DNA of 64,000 nt from Siphonodentalium dalli (GCA_032622095.1 CP136066.1:203072978-203136977); one strand, 5' to 3'; shown: positions 43,007-53,520, counted from the first letter of the stretch. Translations and numbers: made by a program. The notes: generated by a model from the letters alone, not told the origin.

Positions 43007-44151
43007 AGAAATGACTGGCAGATCCATTGGGGTCATTGGGTTTTGACCAGCAGAGTAATTAAACAAAGTTCGTGTAAAATCCTTTTTATTTGTGGGGGTC
43101 CATTATTCGTTGATTTCGTGGTTCGACCCAACCACAAAATCAAAACCCAACGAAATAATTGACTCAGAGTAAATCAATCTCAATGGACGAGATCGAAATG
43201 AATATCGGGGTATGAAGTCTGTTTTTTGACATGTCGTAAAATGGGTCAACAAAAAATATACGGAAGACGAGATGAAACGAAATTAGTTTTATTCAGATAA
43301 CAGTCATGTTCATATAAACAATATTTACATTTATAACATTTCATATTTAACACATATTTATGATTTGGCACTAGAAAGTCCAGCTTTTGTGAAGCCAGAT
43401 ATGATTAATTCCTTCCGTTGTGACACGGCCTAGTCAACAGTGATCAACCACTTGGCGTGAACGGGTTTTAGAATTTACGTTCTCAAGTCCACTGGTTTAA
43501 AACGAAGATGCTTCTTCGCCTGTTAAGTCCTCGCTCTCATCTAATCTCAGACTTGTTGCACATACCAGTCATGGAAACGGGCTTTAAGCTGTTCTTTAAA
43601 CGCATAGTTCACAGTTAAGTCCAAAGGCTGAAGTCTGTCCGTACACGCTGCAGGAACGAATAACGAAACATTTTAACCACGAAGTGAGAGACCTGACTGT
43701 TAATTTGGTAATGGCCTATTCATAACTATTTATATACAACATGCTCTGATCCTTGCTATAATGCTTTGTATAAACAATGCTCAATGAATTGAACTCTTAA
43801 TAAAGGCTAATGGTTTAACCACGCGCAGGTTACATAAAACAATAAATGACTACCTCATTAGCATGTGAAATGAAGCCAATAGATATTAGTACACGGATTG
43901 CGTGATGCCTTTCGGCGCTGGAATACCGGGGGTGTCGATTTCTCAATAATGTCTACTCAAACATGTCATAAACGTGCTATTGTAGGACCTGTTGATATGC
44001 ATAAATATGATACCTGATCCACGAATTTACGTCCCAACGAAATAGCCTTTTTATAAGAAACCACGAAAATTGAGGCCCACAAAATTAAAGCCAATCACAG
44101 TACTCTGCTGGTCATAACCCAATGACCCCAATGGATCTGCCAGTCATTTCT
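43007..44151. mobile_element. Pogo/Tigger-like element remnant with 51-bp inverted ends
   Basis: AGAAATGACTGGCAGATCCA to GACCAGCAGAGTA at 43007-43057 is matched in reverse at 44101-44151. Inside, both ends carry TTTCGTGGTT and CAACGAAAT-type sequence (43085-43160, 44030-44090). A decayed transposase fragment lies on the minus strand. Confidence 0.75.
43523..43675 (-). pseudogene. Degraded DDE transposase fragment, pogo/Tigger type
   Basis: Minus-strand peptide NVSLFVPAACTDRLQPLD, then VNYAFKEQLKARFHDWY before a stop. The P-x-x-C/T-T-D-x-LQPLD-x-x-VN motif followed by FK-x-x-L and W-Y is typical of the C-terminal part of pogo/Tigger DDE transposases (Tc1/mariner superfamily). Stops lie on both sides and no N-terminal or catalytic segments are visible, so it is a relic. 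Confidence 0.7.
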
Positions 44152-44317
44152 TAAATAAGGATTTATTGGAGAAAAGTGACTTCAGGGTAGATGTGATAAA
44201 CATGAATTGATCATCCGGGGAAGATTTTATGAATGTATGACCCACGCAAAGCGAACTATGCTAAAAAAATGGCTCAACGGACGCCCACACAATGAAGTGA
44301 AATCCTACTGACATAAA

Positions 44318-44436
44318 TTAATGCCCTAAGTAATCGACTCCATGACCACAGCAAAATTATGGGTAACTTTTCAGGATTTAGTCGGAAATATGGCTTGTTG
44401 CCGATTAAGAAGTCGATTAATTAGGGCATTACTGTA
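44318..44436. mobile_element. Family B, internally deleted
   Basis: TAATGCCCTAAGTAATCGAC to GCTTGTTGCCG, then directly GATTAAGAAGTCGATTAATT to CATTACTGTA. Confidence 0.8.
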
Positions 44437-44467
44437 TGCTGAGTGCCAATCATCAAAATATGGTGCC

Positions 44468-44562
44468 GGACATGTGCAGAATGAGGTTCCTAGAGGGTGA
44501 ATTTAGTGATGCTATATACCCTGCACATCAGGCTAACATCACTAAATTCACCCTCTGAGTGG
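44468..44562. mobile_element. Family A hairpin, partial
   Basis: CATGTGCAGAATGAGGTTCC to CACTAAATTCACCCTCTGAG; flanks are lost. Confidence 0.75.
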
Positions 44563-44582
44563 GACAATCCATTTATGGTGAA

Positions 44583-45180
44583 GTAAATAAAAATTCTGTG
44601 TTCTCAGGCACCTTCCTCGTTGGTGATATGTTCTTTTAAAATGCCTCGTCAAAATTTTTTTTTAATATTTCTGTTATAAATATTGGATTTGAAGAACGAA
44701 AATTATTTTTTTATTTTTTTCCGAAGTCTCTTTTCCCGATGTTGAGAAAAAAATTTAAATAAATAACATCCCTCACTCATCTCAAAATTGATATCTAATT
44801 GCCTGAGAACACAGTTAAAATTTATTTTAATGGCTTACAGTAATGCCCTAAATAATCAACTCCTTAACCACAGCAGAATTATGTGTAATTTTTCAGGATT
44901 TAGTCGGAAATATGGCTGAATGAGAGCTTTCCGATGAATGGCAACAAGCCATATTTCCGACTAAATCCTGAAAAATTACCCATAATTTTGCTGTGGTTAA
45001 GGAGTCGATTAGTAAGGTCATTACTGTAAATCAATAATGACTGTCTATTGTAAACAATTTGTGATTGGGGTGGATCACGTGACTTGATCCTGGCTGCGTG
45101 GTAAAATAAATAACTCCATCCCTCATCTCAAAATTGAGAACTAATTGCCTGAGAAGACATATAATTTATTTTAATGGCTT
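44583..45180. repeat. TIR repeat with duplicated right end, hosting family B
   Basis: AAAATTCTGTGTTCTCAGGC (44588) pairs with GCCTGAGAACACAGTTAAAA (44802). The right segment (CATCTCAAAATTGA, ATTTATTTTAATGGCTTA) recurs at 45120-45185. A family B copy sits between the two. Confidence 0.65.
44836..45028. mobile_element. Family B palindrome
   Basis: TACAGTAATGCCCTAAATAA to GGTCATTACTGTA, loop shortened. Confidence 0.88.
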
Positions 45181-45235
45181 AATCAGTTTACTGCTGTACA
45201 TTGATTAGTCCAAGTCTGCTCCTACTTAACCCTTT

Positions 45236-45559
45236 ACCCAACAAAACGGCCAAAACCGGCCAAATAAAGCTTCAACAGCCTAAAATATCTTCGGTCTGTC
45301 TCAATAGAACCATACAAATATGGATATCATTGGAACCGGCTCCTTGACCACATTGTGATAGTTACAGTTATGCCCTGTGCCAATGCATTCTCTTATATAT
45401 GCGAGTCGACCATAGGTCGCCTCGCATATATAAGAGAATGCATTGGCCTAAAAAAATCTTTTTTTAACACTTTTTACCATTTTTTCTTACATTCTTTAAC
45501 AATTTTATAATTTTTAATGTGTTAAGCCAATGCATTCTCTTATATATGCGAGGCGACCT
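45236..45559 (-). mobile_element. Family D1, truncated in its second hairpin
   Basis: TTAACCCTTTACCCAACAAA through the tail, first hairpin and spacer to GCGAGGCGACCT, where it fuses to family B. The second hairpin arm and right terminus are gone. Confidence 0.85.
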
Positions 45560-45754
45560 ATGCTCTAATTAATCGACTCCATAACCACAGCAGAATTATG
45601 GGTAACTTTTCAGGATTTAGTCGGAAATATGGCTTGTTGCCATTCATCGGAAAGCTCCCGATGAATGGCAACAAGCCATATTTCCGACTAAATCCTGAAA
45701 AGTTACCCATAATTATGCTGTGGTTATGGAGTTGATTAATTAGGGCATTACTGT
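45560..45754. mobile_element. Family B fused to D1
   Basis: ATGCTCTAATTAATCGACTC to GGGCATTACTGTA. The first ~8 bases of the left terminus are missing at the junction with D1. Confidence 0.85.
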
Positions 45755-45796
45755 ACCTAAGCACAAACCAATCCAATGAAAAATAGGTTAAGCACA

Positions 45797-46228
45797 AGCC
45801 TGAGTTTAGTGTGCCTGTCATTTGCAGAATGAGGTCCCCAGAGGGTGAATTTAGTGATGCTATCCTGTTTAATGGGCTAGCATCACTAAATTCACCCTCG
45901 GGGGAACCTCATGCCTCATCTTTGAAAAGTTTCTTTATTAGAAACTTCTTCACTTAGATTATGTTTCTTTTTTGGTTTAATTTCTCTGTATCCCCAAATC
46001 GGCAGACAACACTATGCATAATCGAGGTTCCCAATGGGTGTACATCACAATCTTCACTATTTGTGAACTTCAATCTGAGTCTATGTATCCCAAGGCGGAT
46101 GAGGCCATGCAGAATGATGGCACCAGAGGATGAATTTGGTGATGCTAGCCCGATATGTGGGATAGCGCTACTAAATTCACCCTCTGGGGACCTCATTCTG
46201 CAAATGACAGGCAGACTAAACTCATAAA
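45797..46228. mobile_element. Family A, full-length twin-hairpin
   Basis: AGCCTGAGTTTAGTGTGCCT, hairpin, spacer in reverse orientation relative to 21345 (CGAGGTTCCCAATGGGTGTA), hairpin, AAATGACAGGCAGACTAAAC. Same subfamily as 1-395. Confidence 0.88.
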
Positions 46229-46358
46229 AATAGTTTTAGAAGGTACCCCACAAAAACAAGATTCATTTAATGCCAAAAGTAGAATTTATACATTTTTGAA
46301 AAATACTCCCAATGAGTTAAAAAGATGCCAAAATGTTTTGATAAGATCATCATCAGTT
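46229..46358 (+). other. Short unassigned open segment
   Basis: Reads IKIVLEGTPQKQDSFNAK and TFLKNTPNELKRCQ before the 57-bp array. Composition is protein-like but I recognise no family and see no start or acceptor. Could be a relic of a mobile-element protein. Confidence 0.2.
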
Positions 46359-46872
46359 GCAGATTGCTGACTATATGCCATGCTAAGCGCATGTCACATA
46401 ATGTTTCGACTCGTTACAGATTGCTGACTATATGCCATGCTAAGCGCATGTCACATAATGTTTCGACTCGTTACAGATTGCTGACTTTATGCCATGCTAA
46501 GCGCATGTCACATAACGTTTCGACTCGTTACAGATTGCTGACTATATGCCATGCTAAGCACATGTCACATAACGTTTCGACTCGTTACAGATTGCTGACT
46601 ATATGCCATGCTAAGCGCATGTCACATAACGTTTCGACTCGTTACAGATTGCTGACTTTATGCCATGCTAAGCGCATGTCACATAACGTTTCGACTCGTT
46701 ACAGATTGCTGACTATATGCCATGCTAAGCGCATGTCACATAACGTTTCGACTCGTTACAGATTGCTGACTTTATGCCATGCTAAGCGCATGTCACATAA
46801 CGTTTCGACTCGTTACAGATTGCTGACTATATGCCATGCTAAGCGCATGTCACATAACGTTTCGACTTGTTA
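46359..46872 (+). repeat. 57-bp minisatellite, 9 copies
   Basis: Unit CAGATTGCTGACTATATGCC plus ATGCTAAGCGCATGTCACAT and AACGTTTCGACTCGTTA. 57 is a multiple of three, so one frame stays open for ~190 codons (repeating RLLTICHAKRMSHNVSTRY). Units alternate TATATGCC and TTTATGCC about every second copy, hinting at a 114-bp higher-order unit. No signal of translation. Confidence 0.93.
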
Positions 46873-46950
46873 CTATATGGATTCTCCCAGTGAGATATAA
46901 ACATAGTCTTTGGAATGGTCTATTATTTAACTGGAGGGGCTTTCAGGAAA
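46873..46950. repeat. F repeat fragment
   Basis: TATGGATTCTCCCAGTGAGA and GGAATGGTCTATTATTTAAC match 16120-16190. Confidence 0.55.
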
Positions 46951-46989
46951 AATAATCAGACGACTGATAATACAAGTACAGAAGGATTC

Positions 46990-47089
46990 NNNNNNNNNNN
47001 NNNNNNNNNNNNNNNNNNNNNNNNNNNNNNNNNNNNNNNNNNNNNNNNNNNNNNNNNNNNNNNNNNNNNNNNNNNNNNNNNNNNNNNNN
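46990..47089. other. Assembly gap, 100 N
   Basis: Exactly 100 N, the usual placeholder for a scaffold join of unknown size. Missing CPSF2 exons could lie here. Translated frames crossing it are meaningless. Confidence 0.99.
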
Positions 47090-48572
47090 AGCAACCATAA
47101 GTCAATTTAAATATCGAAACATTATGATACAACATCAGACACAGCTTCAGGGATGAAATTTTACCAGATGGCAGGGCATACTGTCTGTTTAACAAAGCTG
47201 CCATGACAGTTTTGCACGACAGTAACTCTAGTGGTGATGCCATAACCCCCCCCCCCCCGACTTGGGGTGGGGCTACGGTCCCAGATAAGGCTACTGGGTG
47301 CCGGAAAAGCTTAATTGGTCAAATGACACCTTTTCCCAATGGGGGGGGGGGTTAACACTCCTCAGAATTGTGGGGAGGGGGGCTTCAGACCCCTGACCCC
47401 CTAATGGTACCTGACATCCATGCAAAATTACCAGATTTATCACTTTCTTTACTATCTACATGCGAATCCATGCGTTTCTTCTTTAAATCTGTCCAAAATG
47501 TGGTCATTATCATTTGAAAATAAGAAAATATGGAATTAACAACTTATCATGGCGAGACGTGAAATTTCGTAAAATTCAAATTTTTCTTATAGGAATCACT
47601 GAACTAAATGGTTTCCCATAGGCGACAGTGTTAACGTTTCTGCCAAATTCACTGAATTGAAGCCTGCAGGCCATACCAGTGATGTTTACCCAGCTAGATT
47701 GACACCAGTTGATCACGAAAATGCAAGAAAAATTAAAGGTCATGTGTTTACTTTTTAAAATAAATCCCCAAGTGTACGACAGGGCTATCCCACAGCCAAA
47801 TTTGATCTGGAAAAACCCAGATCTACAACAGCTTGTTAAATACATTTCCCGCTCACAAAAATCCGTTCCCCCATTCACTCACCAGTTTAAATTATTTAGA
47901 TATTATGTACAAATCAAATAAACGCGATGTCGTCCTTTAATAACGTGACACATGTATCAGGTGAAGGTCATTCTTCAGTTACCTTCACCTTTAGCATTCC
48001 ACGGTGTACTCGCTCCCCGACTCTAGAACACATTTAGCTCCCTGATTCCTATAGCGAACAACTGTTCGCAGCCAAACTCCATGCAGCAGCCTCTCCGTTA
48101 TCACTGCGATATATCAAGGCTGGAAGGGTGGCACTATTTGCGGAAATCATTGCTAAGCCCAATGATATCAATCAATTTCAAGGCAGATCAGAAAGCCATA
48201 CAAATAGATTCATACAAACATTATTTAATTTTTTTTTAAATGTTATGCATATGGACCTTAATTTTGACATACATGTAATCCGAACAAGACATGTACTTGT
48301 CTTTGTCGTTAGTACTATACAGATTAATAATAATGTGAAAACAGTAAGTAAGGAATACGCTTCTGTGCGATGTGGTTAAATGAACTTGATATTTCCACAC
48401 ACACAAAAAAATCTTTAAAAATAACTCTCTTTATGACTAAAATGTTGAAATCTGAAAATCTTTGCACTGGGTTTATGTCTCAAACATTTATATTCACATA
48501 ATAAACATGATAGGTTGGATTAAACAGATTATAGATGAGCTCATATATGGGCTTTCTTTGAGAAAATGTCTT
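47090..48572. other. No gene recognised; homopolymer runs near the gap
   Basis: Runs of C (47249-47258) and G (47341-47350) lie close to the gap and may have caused it. Open frames at 47576-47878 (minus) and 47709-47921 (plus) overlap and show no domain. Confidence 0.4.
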
Positions 48573-48787
48573 TTAACCCTTTCAGTGCCAAGTCCGATTT
48601 TTGTATCAACCCATATTTCCTTGATCATTTTTCAAATTTATTGATTATAATAATGTGATACATGGATGGAAAGAGCTCTAAGAGCTCTTTCCACCAATGT
48701 ATCACATTATTAGAATCAATAAATTTGAATAATGATCAAGGAATTGTTGGTTGATACAAAAATCTGACTTGGCACTGAAAGGGTTAA
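48573..48787. mobile_element. Family D3-type palindromic TTAA MITE
   Basis: TTAACCCTTTCAGTGCCAAG and CTTGGCACTGAAAGGGTTAA. The arms are ~100 bp and nearly complementary throughout (ATAATGTGATACATGG with CCAATGTATCACATTAT), with centre AGAGCTCTAAGAGCTCT. Same ends as 19341 but without the shared hairpin cassette. Confidence 0.88.
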
Positions 48788-49296
48788 CAGGCACCCCACT
48801 TTAAGGTCAGTTTTAAAGTAGTCCGCATCAGAAATGGCGACAACCAGCTTTAATGGATTCAGAATATTCGAATTAGGTTATATAAAGTGCATTGTTTGTA
48901 CTTTTCCCCAAAAATGCTTCCATGTGTGTTATTTGATTGATATAACGGGTTTCTGTCTGGTCTAAATGGATATTTCGTGATACAGGAATCACGATATGGA
49001 TATATACATGTAGGAAACACCACACGGATAGGAGCTCAAGCCTCCATACGTGATATAACTTGTGCTCTGATTCATTTTCGCCTTTTCATCCACATCATAA
49101 ATTATTCTATCAGTAGTTGTTTCCGTTCAGTGATGGAAAATCAATTATATGTTTACATCGGGGGGGGGGGGGGTTTCCCGGCACGTATGCCGGGGTGGGT
49201 GGGTGGTCGATATGACAAAAAAAAAAAAAACTCAATTTTTTTTTCCTGCAAGTCTTTTTGACTGTTATTGCAATGAGTTTGGCTTAAATCACCTTA
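48788..49296. other. No gene recognised; G-run
   Basis: A 14-base G run at about 49160 is followed by TTTCCCGGCACGTATGCCGG and an A-run. A related sequence in inverse orientation lies at 49615-49690. Confidence 0.4.
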
Positions 49297-49480
49297 GAAT
49301 GTCAATATTAACATAAATGAAAAATTTCATGATGATCAGACAAACAGTATAGCCTGCTAATGGATTGATTTTTGAAATCCAAGATGGTCGCTGGCAGCCA
49401 TGTTTTTGTTTTGGCCGAATGACCCCAAAACTACTCGTACCTATTTACATGTCAATGTTAACATCCATGACAAATGGTAT
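49297..49480 (-). repeat. Family C solitary monomer, inverted
   Basis: ATTTCATGATGATCAGACAA, AATCCAAGATGGTCGCTGGC, GAATGACCCCAAAACTACTC and TGTTAACATCCATGACAAAT are the complement of the C satellite monomer. About 1.1 units, 43 kb from the array. Confidence 0.8.
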
Positions 49481-49609
49481 GCACAGAAATTCATATACAG
49501 CTGTTTACAGTGAATTTCCCCCCGAAAATCTCTGTTTTAGTGTTAAAAGGGGGTGGGTGTCCAAAAATGGTCGGAAAAAACTGCCGAAAACGGAAAACAT
49601 TTTGGACCC

Positions 49610-49690
49610 GGGGGTCGAAAGGAAAAAATCAGCATACGTGCCTGAAAAAAATTCCGACCCCCCCCCCCCCCCCCCCCCCCCCCCATTGCC
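49610..49690. repeat. Poly-C tract, inverted partner of the 49160 G-run
   Basis: GCATACGTGCCTGAAAAAAA TTCCGA leads into ~27 C. The reverse complement resembles 49158-49195 (G-run, then GGCACGTATGCC). Frames with poly-Pro or poly-Gly across it are artefacts. Confidence 0.7.
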
Positions 49691-50907
49691 GCCCCTGTTT
49701 ACATCAGGAAACACGAAACGCTTGACCGATACAGAACAAAACGCACAACCGGACACATTTTGACACACTGAATCATTGATGGCGTATAGTAATACTTCGC
49801 AATGACGTACAACAAAGTCAACTGTGGGGTGCGATGCTCCATAGTATCTTATCTCTCCATAATTCTCTCCATATCTGTTGCTCATCAGTTTGAATTCGTG
49901 TTTCTGTGTTTGAACGGATAAGTTAGCCAAAACCACTATATAAATAAGTCTTATAGAAGTAATATAAGCATCCAACCGACATTGATAGTGGGATTCTGGG
50001 CTTCATAAATACGGTAAATATTTACTAATATTTCTATATCGTATGAATAAATTTAGTTTATTCGGGAATTCCAACGTGGAAGAAACTGCATATGTATGTT
50101 GTCAAGCTGACACCATATGGACAAATGTACTGTGGTGAAGAGCGTTTATAATTCCTTTCCCATTAACGACACATGCATTGACCTATGTTTCGATAGGCAA
50201 CATCACACCGGATATTAGTAAATTATTTTCTCACAACACACTAAAAAGTGTAAGCCGAGGCCGACTCCAAGAAAATGGTTTAAGTGATGTCGGATTTGTT
50301 TTATTCGTTTCTCAATGCTCATGCATGAAATTTGGAAAATATATATATGTTCGCTTTAGAATAAGGAATAGTTTTTTCCTGAGAAAAAAAACACTAAAAT
50401 GTGTAATCAGTGTGTATTTTGGTTAAGTAATCAGCTTAAGTTGGGATTAAATATGTACCGCTCGGGTCGGAATATTTAAACATCTATACGGTACCTCCAA
50501 CTGCGGAAAATGTTCAAACTATCACCCTATGGTGGGAAAATATTCATTATAGATGCGTGAAGCGCTATGAAATGATTGGAGTATGATGGTATCAACGGAA
50601 AGACACGTTTCTTATCAATACAATGTGCCTATTGCGAATTTTGAAAAAAATTCGCATGTAAAAGGCTTTATCGGCACAACTGTAATATCAATCACCTGTT
50701 TATATTTGTCATGATTAAGATTTGAGATCATCCAATATTGATCACTATCGCGCGCTTGTAATCCCCACATCAGAGTCTCTCTTGGCCGATGTTTTCTGGT
50801 TATTGAATGCAAATATAACGTCTTGTAGTTCAACTTACAGCACAATCACTCGACCACACGACTCACCCGTGTTCAACGCTCTGACAAAAGAGGAACTAAT
50901 AAGGTCG
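49691..50907. other. No gene firmly recognised; right end flanks KDZ-like debris
   Basis: Unique DNA. The segment 50821-50907 (after CAACTTACAG) may belong to the transposase relic that resumes at 52283. The frame at 49770-49975 (minus) has no recognised domain. Confidence 0.35.
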
Positions 50908-52269
50908 TAGTTCAAGTCTTCTCGTACTAAAACTAGCTAAGATTTTGGGATGGAGAGATGCTAGTGTTTAGTCCGAGACCGCGCGCATAGCCTTCTTACG
51001 ACACGAGTTACGCCCAGGATCTGTGGCGGGAATCTGTGGTGTATTTTACTCGATTTACCTAACAAAGCAATACATGATGCTATATACGTCGGAAAGAGTG
51101 ACATCTTATGGTCAGAATGGTGTATAATAATCTAACTTTAATGTTAAATTACACATAGAATATTCCGGTTGATTGCCACAAACATCGTTGTTTTTTCTGT
51201 TTGTTTACTTAACTGAAAGCCGAACACAGGTTCCGAAGAACTTCGGCATTGTCCGGTGTTTGTTCTGAGTATTCTAGTTTACGTTTCTATATATAGCGCG
51301 GGGTTTTCCGACAAAATGGCGAAAACCGATCGCCGCAAAGTCCAGTTTCCGATGTGCTTTGAGAACAATTCCCGCACTAAAAACTTAATGACATAATGGA
51401 GGATCAGAAAGGTAGTTTTGTTGACAATTTTCGCAAGCAACTTGTCAAAATTGGAGCAAATTAGAACTCTTGTGTCTGACTTGCCATGCGTGCGATTTTC
51501 ATCCATGTGCATTTTGACTTATGTGTTGATAAAATAATCGGAGAACCGAATCACACAGTTTCGAAATATAGTTCTTCCGTTTTAGTGGGACTTTTCAAAC
51601 TTAAGGTTAAAAATTTATACAAATTTTGTTTGATTTTTTGTGTGCTTAACAAGAGCAGTATATTGCTCTGTTCGCTTAGTATATATCTTAATTTCGCTGA
51701 AGTCCACCAAATGTGGGAAATGTAGCACCATATTATTTATTCTAATGCTCGTTGTGTATACACTGTTTTAAACTTTGAGAGGGTTGTAATTCCCCGTAAT
51801 TTATTTAATGTATTACATCTATATCTTCAGTGTTTAAGTAATCTATTTATTTTTTATTTATTGACACACATAATTACGATTACAATGGAGAATTCATCGT
51901 AATTTGCGTTGTCAGTCGAAAATCTACGGAATATTTTCAACGGAAAATGCCGAACACAGTTCGCGAGGTCAACTGAGTTCGCATACTTTAAAAAATTTGT
52001 AAACATTGCGGTAAATGTCTCTTTTCGCATTAAATTACCGCTTTCAATTCACAACTGATGTGGGGTTCAGATCAAATAGCATGTCTTCTGCGGAAAATAT
52101 CTTTTATTGTCGCAATTGTGATATTTTATTTCATATAATTGTGGTTTTATTTGAGCGGGTCATTAACGCTTAACTCGTGCCATAAGAAGGCTATGCGCGC
52201 GGTCTCGGACTAAACACTAGCATCTCTCCATCCCAAAATCTTAGCTAGTTTTAGTACGAGAAGACTTGG
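50908..52269. mobile_element. 1.36-kb TIR element with 13-bp flanking repeats
   Basis: Perfect 86-bp inverted repeats at 50913-50998 and 52183-52268 (CAAGTCTTCTCGTACTAAAA to GCGCGCATAGCCTTCTTA). ACTAATAAGGTCG occurs immediately outside on both sides (50895-50907, 52270-52282). A 13-bp duplication is longer than usual for DNA transposons (2-11 bp). The interior has CGAACACAG-type small repeats and no recognisable transposase. Confidence 0.85.
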
Positions 52270-52424
52270 ACTAATAAGGTCGAAGCAATCACGACCGTTT
52301 CGCTCCACTCTAAGCAGCGTGGCCATGCTAGCTCCCCAGGAAGTTCCCATCAGCGTCTGAGGAGATTAACTCGTTGCATGGCCCTCTTGGCTGTCTGCTT
52401 AACATGGGTTTTTCGTCATTGCAG

Positions 52425-52581
52425 ATTTTTTGTCGACCGTCTTCATTTCCGTGGCCATATTGGGTGCTCACTTGGCTACGACATGGACACATACAAATCT
52501 GACACATCAGTTCGCTCTATCAACAGCCGAGTGGTCGAACAAGCCAACAGCGGACTGAGACGTATATACAAACTCAACTAA
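52425..52581 (+). pseudogene. KDZ-type transposase fragment
   Basis: After a TTTTTCGTCATTGCAG acceptor-like site the frame reads FFVDRLHFRGHIGCSLGY, then SINSRVVEQANSGLRRI and a stop. D-R-x-H-x-x-GH-x-x-CS-x-GY and the IN-x-x-V-x-EQAN-GL-x-x-I block resemble the C-terminal part of Kyakuja-Dileera-Zisupton transposases known from many animals. Family assignment is from memory of the motif. Confidence 0.55.
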
Positions 52582-52593
52582 CATATATGCCAC

Positions 52594-52815
52594 CTAAAAT
52601 ATTAATGGTACACGCAGCCGTATTTCTTGCGCTTCGAAACAGGAGGAAGGGTGCATCGATAAAAAAAAGTTACCATAGTAGTAGTTCACTCTTGCATATA
52701 TGTACGCCAGTTGAGTTTGTATGCACCTAAGACCGCTATTGACCTGTTCCACCAGCTGCATTGCTGTTTTAACACATGTCTCTATAATAGTGGCGTCAGC
52801 TTCGTAAGTTCTCAT
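52594..52815 (-). pseudogene. Second KDZ-type fragment, tail to tail
   Basis: Minus-strand peptide LVEQVNSGLRCIQTQLAY repeats the EQxNSGL-x-x-I block of 52425-52581 and continues further (NFFLSMHP) before losing similarity. The two fragments converge with 12 bp between their stops. Confidence 0.5.
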
Positions 52816-53136
52816 ATATCCTTTTCAAAATGAGCACCGGAAATGCAATCGGTCGACAGAAAACTTTGCATGTTCAAATCTGGCCGAATCAGGTAGCAGC
52901 GCGTATAAGTGTAATTTGCACGAATTGTCATATATTATCTTTCGTCTCATTTCGTTATCAAAGTGTCTCATTAGGATATCAAGAGCTGTCAGGTGCATCA
53001 AGATGTCATGCGGTCAGAACATCTCTAATATTCCAGGAGTTGTTAATTCTTTATGAGTATCACATATATAATTATTTAGTGTTATATAAATAAAATATTA
53101 TTATTGTAAAATCTTCTGTTGTTTATGGAAAAAAGT
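52816..53136. other. No gene recognised
   Basis: A frame at 52830-53093 (plus) has no known domain. Confidence 0.3.
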
Positions 53137-53300
53137 ATTTTCAAATGACCACGCGCAGGTGACCACCGTTCTCGCACCATTAGTGTCCCAAACAGGCGGT
53201 GCAAACATTATTGTTGGCGAACGCTCATTGGTGCGCCGCGTATTTGGGACACGCCCATTGGTGCTCGACTGGTGGGGTTCTGCGCGTGGTCATTTGAAAA
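53137..53300. mobile_element. Imperfect palindrome, GC-rich
   Basis: TTTTCAAATGACCACGCGCA pairs with TGCGCGTGGTCATTTGAAAA; inside, GCACCATTAGTGTCCCAAA pairs with TTTGGGACACGCCCATTGGTGC. Foldback MITE-like. Confidence 0.8.
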
Positions 53301-53316
53301 GACTCTCTGTCAAAAC

Positions 53317-53520
53317 CACCGCCTGTTTGTACTGACCCCATTAACACACTGCGCGTAATTAATTATTTAATTATATTGACGCCCCTTTGTGTTACTCAAT
53401 GCCCTAAGCAGCGTAACGCCTGTTTGTACTGATCCACTATACATATACTGCGCGTAATAAATCTCTATTCATTGATCGACGCCCCTCTGTCTTATTCACT
53501 GCACTAAGTAGCGTAACGCG
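53317..53520 (+). repeat. 97-100 bp direct repeat, two copies
   Basis: CGCCTGTTTGTACTGA at 53320 and 53417; both units contain ACTGCGCGTAAT, GACGCCCCT and AGCGTAACGC. A third start is at 53517. Confidence 0.8.

Noticed and set aside
43111-43160. GGTTCGACCC resembling a tRNA B-box
   Set aside because: No A-box or cloverleaf around it; it belongs to the end of the pogo-like element.
47249-47400. Short C- and G-runs as regulatory or quadruplex elements
   Set aside because: They flank an assembly gap and may be sequencing noise.
49505-49975. 156-codon minus-strand frame with a Gly run
   Set aside because: The length is due to a poly-C tract; the remainder has no recognisable domain or start context.
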